The translations under genes were made by a program, and so were the position numbers. The notes beneath the pieces were generated by a model. The model ran no database searches and had not been told where the DNA came from. It worked only from the letters and a program-made list of their open reading frames with translations. A stretch of DNA of 9,255 nt, from contig JBFKOW010000138.1 of NCBI GenBank assembly GCA_041628615.1, positions 1-9,255 on the forward strand, in the 5' to 3' direction. Origin of the DNA: JAMWZF01 sp041628615. GTDB lineage: Bacteria; Pseudomonadota; Alphaproteobacteria; Rhodobacterales; Rhodobacteraceae. This document shows, piece by piece, positions 5,921 to 9,255 of the stretch (positions are counted from its first letter, which is position 1; each line of letters starts with the position of its first letter).

Positions 5921-7516
5921 ATGCCGGACAGATCCTATGATTTCATCGTCGTGGGCGCGGGATCGGCGGGTTGTGTGGTCGCCGGGCGGCTCGGGGAAGC
6001 CGGGCATTCGGTGCTGCTGCTCGAAGCCGGCGGGCGCGACTGGAATCCCTTCATCCACATCCCGCTCGGGTATTCGATGCTCTATTCCAATCCCAGGGTG
6101 AACTGGTGCTATGAAAGCGCCCCCGAGCCGCACCTGAAGGGCCGACGCCTGTTCCAGCCGCGCGGCAAGGTGCTGGGCGGGACCGGGGCGATCAACGGCA
6201 TGATCTACATGCGCGGTCAGCCCGAGGATTTTGACGGCTGGGCGGAAGCGGGGTGCACCGGATGGGGATGGCAAGACGTGCTGCCCTTCTTCAAGTCCTG
6301 CGAGGACCAGGAGCGCGGCGCCGACGACTTCCACGGCACCGGCGGCCCGGTGGCGGTGTCTGACCTGCGCACCGAACACCGGCTTGGCGAAATGTTCCAC
6401 GCGGCCTCGGAGGCCCTCGGCGTTCGCCGCAATCCCGATTTCAACGGCGCCTTCCAGGACGGCACCGGCTATGTCCAGACCACGACCCGCAACGGCTGGC
6501 GCTGGCATACCGGATCGGGCTACCTGCGCGGCGCTGGCCGGCGCAACATCGACCTTGCGCTTCACGCGATGGTCGAGCGGATCGACATCGACGAAGGCCG
6601 CGCCACGGGCGTCACATGGAAGGGCCGTGACGGCCGCAGGTCGGCCCGGGCGCGGTGCGAGGTCATCCTCTGCGGCGGCGCCTTCAATTCTCCGCAGCTG
6701 CTCCAGCTGTCGGGCATCGGCCCGGGTGCCCTTCTTCGGGACCACGGCATCGAGGTCCGTCACGAACTGGCCGGCGTCGGCGAAAACCTGCAGGACCATT
6801 TCGGCGTCGGCGCGGAGTATCGGTCCCGCCTCGCCACCACGGTCAACGATCTCTACAACAACAAGCTGAAGGGCGGCTGGGAGTTGCTCCGGTTCCTCCT
6901 TTTCCGGCGGGGCCCCTTTGCCGACAACGGGAACTATTCCAACACCTTCATCTGCTCGGACCCCGCCATCGACCGGCCCGACATGATGGTGACGTTCATG
7001 GCGTGGTGCACCGACGAACACCTCAGGCCGCGGCCGTTCTCCGGCTTCACGATCCTCGCCGAGCACATGCGGCCGAATTCGCGCGGGCATGTGCGGATCA
7101 CCGGGCCGCGGCCGACCGACAAGCCGGAGATCCGGTTCAACTTCTTCGCCGACGAGGCCGACAGGCGCGCCGCCGTCGCAGGCCTGACCTTTGGCCGTCG
7201 GATCGCCTCTACCGAGCCGATGGCGGGCGCCGTGGCCGAGGAACTGGCCCCCGGCCCCGAAGTCCGGAGCGACGCCGACCTGACGGAATACTGCCGGTCC
7301 AACGGGCTGTCGCTGCTGCACCCGGTCGGGTCCTGCCGGATGGGCATCGGCCCGGATGCGGTGGTGGACCCGAGGCTGCGCGTGCACGGTGTCGACCGGC
7401 TGCGGGTGGTGGACGCCTCGATCATGCCGCGTATCGTCACCGGCAACACCAACGCCGCGTCCATCATGATCGGCGAGAAGGGCGCGGCGATGATCCTTCA
7501 GGACACGGTCGGATAG
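5921..7516 (+). CDS. GMC-family FAD-dependent oxidoreductase (choline dehydrogenase/alcohol dehydrogenase type)
   Basis: GMC enzymes oxidise alcohol or sugar hydroxyls with FAD, passing electrons to quinone, another acceptor or oxygen. The 531-residue protein is full length for the family. It has the FAD-binding GAGSAGC (residues 12-18) and the acidic end of the ADP-binding fold (LLLEAGG, 32-38). GMC signature 1 is around PRGKVLGGTGAINGMIY (80-96), and signature 2 is GGAFNSPQLLQLSGIGP (252-268). The C-terminal block HPVGSCRMG (467-475) with NTNAAS (509-514) places the catalytic pair at about His467 and Asn511. No signal peptide is visible, so it is probably cytoplasmic or peripheral to the membrane. 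The ATG at 5921 is preferred over 5888 because GGGGAG lies 5 nt before it. The IolG-like gene follows 8 nt after its stop, so the two are one operon. The true substrate could be the imported sugar or polyol; choline is not supported by the context. Confidence 0.94.
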   Translation: MPDRSYDFIVVGAGSAGCVVAGRLGEAGHSVLLLEAGGRDWNPFIHIPLGYSMLYSNPRVNWCYESAPEPHLKGRRLFQPRGKVLGGTGAINGMIYMRGQPEDFDGWAEAGCTGWGWQDVLPFFKSCEDQERGADDFHGTGGPVAVSDLRTEHRLGEMFHAASEALGVRRNPDFNGAFQDGTGYVQTTTRNGWRWHTGSGYLRGAGRRNIDLALHAMVERIDIDEGRATGVTWKGRDGRRSARARCEVILCGGAFNSPQLLQLSGIGPGALLRDHGIEVRHELAGVGENLQDHFGVGAEYRSRLATTVNDLYNNKLKGGWELLRFLLFRRGPFADNGNYSNTFICSDPAIDRPDMMVTFMAWCTDEHLRPRPFSGFTILAEHMRPNSRGHVRITGPRPTDKPEIRFNFFADEADRRAAVAGLTFGRRIASTEPMAGAVAEELAPGPEVRSDADLTEYCRSNGLSLLHPVGSCRMGIGPDAVVDPRLRVHGVDRLRVVDASIMPRIVTGNTNAASIMIGEKGAAMILQDTVG

Positions 7517-7524
7517 GAGACGCC

Positions 7525-8520
7525 ATGCGGGTTGCACTTCTGGGAAGCGGGCGCATGGCCCATGTCTACGGACCCAAGATCGCCGCCCACCCGGAGATGG
7601 TGCTGACCGCCATCTTCAACCCCGATCCCGCCTCGCCCTCCGTTCACGAGGCCGCGGCCGCCTATGGTGGCCGCGCGCACCACGACCTCGACGAGGCGCT
7701 GGCGGCGGCGGATGCGGTGGTCATAGCGACGCCCACCAACACCCATCTCGAATACGTCTCCGCCTGTGCGAAGGCCGGCAAGCCGATCTACTGCGAGAAG
7801 CCCCTCGACCAGACACTGGAGCGCGTCGACCAGTGCCTGGCCATCCTCGAGCGGTATCCGGTGCCGTTCATGTTGGGCTTCAACCGCCGCTTCGACCCCG
7901 ACAACGCCCAGGTGCGCAGGGCGGTGCGGGGCGGCGGCCTCGGTCCGCTGACCTTCCTGATGAGCTGGAGCCGCGAGCCGGCACCGCCGCCGATCGACTA
8001 CGTCCGCGCCTCGGGGGGCTACTTCGTGGACGCGACGATTCATGACATCGACCTGCTGTGCTGGATCGCGGGGGAACGCCCGGTCGAAGTCTTCGCCGCC
8101 GGATCCAACCTGTTCGACCCGGCGATCGGCGCCGAAGGGGACGTCGATGCGACGATGACCACGATGGTCATGCCCTCCGGCGCGCTGGCCCACGTGAACA
8201 ACTCCCGCGCCTGTTCCTACGGCTTCGACCAGCGTCTGGAGGTGATGGGCCGGGACGGCATGGTGCAGACCCGCAATCACCGCGATGACACGCTCCTGCA
8301 CTGGGGCGCCGACCGGACCGAGGCGGGGGCGCCGCTGAAGCACTTCTTTCTCGAACGCTACGACGCCTCCTTCGATGCCGCCCTCGCCGCGTTCCACCGC
8401 GATGTGTCCGAGGGCCGCACGCCCGAGCCCACGGCGGAAGACGGCAAGGCGGCGCTCGCCATCGCCCTGGCTCTGGACGAGGCCCGCCGCACCGGCCGCG
8501 CCGTCCGTCCCGCCTATTGA
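7525..8520 (+). CDS. Gfo/Idh/MocA family oxidoreductase, inositol 2-dehydrogenase (IolG)-like
   Basis: This is a cytoplasmic NAD(P)-dependent dehydrogenase of 331 residues. It shows the N-terminal nucleotide motif LLGSGRM (5-11), the EKP motif in YCEKPLDQ (89-96), and a catalytic-type D-x3-H in DATIHDID (169-176). Several stretches resemble IolG proteins specifically: GFNRRFDPDNA (118-128), the TIHD block, and NSRACSYGFDQRLEVMG (226-242). IolG converts myo-inositol to 2-keto-myo-inositol, so a cyclitol or similar polyol is a plausible substrate, but paralogues act on many sugars. The ATG at 7525 has AGGAG 5 nt upstream and begins 8 nt after the GMC stop. The frame stays open far upstream inside the GMC gene, but that part is out-of-frame shadow. 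No other inositol-pathway genes (iolB, C, D, E) are visible here. Confidence 0.93.
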   Translation: MRVALLGSGRMAHVYGPKIAAHPEMVLTAIFNPDPASPSVHEAAAAYGGRAHHDLDEALAAADAVVIATPTNTHLEYVSACAKAGKPIYCEKPLDQTLERVDQCLAILERYPVPFMLGFNRRFDPDNAQVRRAVRGGGLGPLTFLMSWSREPAPPPIDYVRASGGYFVDATIHDIDLLCWIAGERPVEVFAAGSNLFDPAIGAEGDVDATMTTMVMPSGALAHVNNSRACSYGFDQRLEVMGRDGMVQTRNHRDDTLLHWGADRTEAGAPLKHFFLERYDASFDAALAAFHRDVSEGRTPEPTAEDGKAALAIALALDEARRTGRAVRPAY

Positions 8521-8562
8521 CCGCGGTCGCTGATCGCGCTTGCCGCGCGGCGCCCGGTCTGC

Positions 8563-8582
8563 GTGCATCGCGGATGCGCTTT
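8563..8582 (+). terminator. Weak candidate terminator after the GMC/IolG-like operon
   Basis: A stem of 7 bp (GTGCATC / GATGCGC, with one G-T pair) and a 3-nt loop lies 42 nt after the IolG-like stop and is followed only by TTTC. Position and hairpin fit the end of the operon, but the short T-run makes efficient intrinsic termination doubtful. Confidence 0.3.
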
Positions 8583-9061
8583 CTGCGGCGTCAGGAAGCT
8601 GTGCTTGAAGTGGCCGTCTGCTCGGGACCCTTGAACACGGATCTGCACGCAATCAGCGGCAGCCAGGGACGCCTAGGCCCGCTCCCTTCGGTCCTGTCAT
8701 GTCAGGCGTGGTATCTCGGGGAAGCTCACGAACCGGCAGGTCAGGTCGCTTGGGCCGCTCCGGATCGACTTCGGGCCGGGCAGCGCGACGCTGTGGCGTT
8801 GCAGGAGGCCCGGCCCGCGCGATGGCTACCGCCGGATGGCGTTGGATGAACTGCTGAACGAGTCCCCGGTCTCGAGGCTCGGCGAGGCCGGCGAGACGAT
8901 CAGCGCCTCGCAACGGGACCTCGACAACCACCCCCCGCACGCCGGCCTTCGGACCATCCCGCCAGCCGGGTGCACGGGACGGAAGAGGCAGGAAACGTAC
9001 GCCGCCTGACTCCAGAAACCGACCGGCGGACTCTCCGAGGAATCGACAGAGAGCCGGGCCT

Positions 9062-9089
9062 CATGTCGCTCCGCTTCACTTGCGACATG
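9062..9089. repeat. Inverted repeat CATGTCGC-N12-GCGACATG
   Basis: Perfect 8-bp arms flank a 12-nt loop, 39 nt beyond the stop of the minus-strand gene ending at 9129. No T-run follows on either strand. It may be a 3'-end stem-loop of that gene or a protein-binding dyad. Confidence 0.4.
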
Positions 9090-9128
9090 GCAGATCGCTG
9101 CCGCGGGGGCGGCCGGGGGCGGGGCGGG

Positions 9129-9255
9129 TTATTCGGCGGCGGCGGCCTTGCGTTGGGGCCGCATGTCGGCGGCGTCGATCCCCGCCACCCGGACCGGTTT
9201 CGTCATCGCGTCGCGGCGGAACGGCTCGCCCAGTTCCTGGTTGATCATCGCCTCG
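9129..9255 (-). CDS. C-terminal fragment of an unidentified protein
   Basis: The frame is open from the right window edge to a TAA at 9129-9131, giving the last 41 full codons of a minus-strand gene. Visible residues include AMINQELGEPFRRDAMTKPV followed by RVAGIDAADMRPQRKAAAAE at the end. Almost every codon ends in G or C, as in the other genes here, which supports real coding. The Ala-rich, charged tail is typical of a flexible C-terminus. I do not recognise the family from this fragment. The gene converges on the GMC/IolG-like operon and is probably unrelated to it. Confidence 0.6.
   Translation of the reverse strand, partial: EAMINQELGEPFRRDAMTKPVRVAGIDAADMRPQRKAAAAE

Larger units (their letters stand above)
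8521..9128. other. Gene-poor stretch with no assignable gene
   Basis: About 600 bp lie between the IolG-like stop and the tail of the next minus-strand gene. I find no tRNA, rRNA, insertion-sequence end or recognisable protein. A plus-strand frame is free of stops from 8677 to 9009, with GC-ending codons and an internal ATG at 8836 (57 codons), but it has no ribosome site and no family I recognise. Minus-strand frames here are also open but biased in composition, as chance frames in GC-rich DNA often are. The stretch could be intergenic sequence or the eroded remnant of a gene. Confidence 0.55.

Noticed and set aside
5834..7537. A 567-codon minus-strand frame opposite the GMC gene
   Set aside because: The plus strand has complete GMC signatures and a ribosome site. 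The opposite frame has no domain and overlaps the promoter region.
8694..8707. Near-palindrome CCTGTCATGTCAGG
   Set aside because: One mismatched position pair, short, with no adjacent gene start, so there is no basis to call it an operator.
8653..8940. A 95-codon minus-strand frame in the gap
   Set aside because: It has no ribosome site that I can see and no recognisable family, and its Pro/Arg-rich composition is typical of chance frames in this base composition.
8900..9088. A 62-codon basic minus-strand frame starting inside the 9062-9089 inverted repeat
   Set aside because: Its start is fixed by the inverted repeat, there is no ribosome site, and the Arg/Gly-rich product resembles no known small protein.
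1..9255. CRISPR arrays, insertion-sequence ends, tRNA genes or phage genes
   Set aside because: I looked for direct-repeat arrays, terminal inverted repeats with transposase motifs and tRNA-like structures, and saw none.

Overview
The window is GC-rich, densely packed DNA with GC-ending codons throughout. It looks like chromosomal or megaplasmid sequence of an alphaproteobacterium, most like Rhodobacterales or Rhizobiales. That placement rests on composition and gene style, not on a marker gene. The window is a catabolic locus for a sugar or polyol: two divergent transcription units, a gene-poor gap, and the tail of an unrelated gene.

Leftward unit (minus strand, transcribed from about 5780 down to 1). 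First comes an unusual regulator-like protein (4049-5752): an N-terminal winged helix-turn-helix fused to a family-1 (MalE/UgpB-type) solute-binding fold with no signal peptide. Next is a complete CUT2 (ribose/fructose-type) ABC importer: periplasmic binding protein (2937-3902), single-domain ATPase (2061-2852) and permease (1126-2064). A Gfo/Idh/MocA NAD(P)-dependent oxidoreductase (1-1121) follows and runs off the left edge. The last three genes are tightly coupled (4-nt overlap, then a 4-nt gap). A perfect 9-bp-stem hairpin separates the binding-protein gene from the ATPase gene.

Rightward unit (plus strand, from about 5850 to 8520). A GMC-family FAD oxidoreductase (5921-7516) is followed 8 nt later by a second Gfo/Idh/MocA enzyme resembling myo-inositol 2-dehydrogenase (7525-8520). 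A weak terminator-like hairpin follows.

The simplest reading is a self-contained uptake and oxidation module. The importer brings in a cyclitol, sugar or glycoside; one FAD enzyme and two NAD(P) enzymes oxidise it; and the fusion protein senses a ligand in the cytoplasm and controls the promoters. The 9-bp sequence TGTCCAAAT occurs in both intergenic regions flanking the regulator gene (5810-5818 and 4014-4022) and is a candidate operator. The substrate cannot be read from the sequence; inositol-like compounds are suggested only by the second Gfo/Idh/MocA enzyme.

Right end (8521-9255). About 600 bp contain no convincing gene, only small inverted repeats and one unassigned open frame. The last 127 bp encode the C-terminus of an unidentified minus-strand protein.
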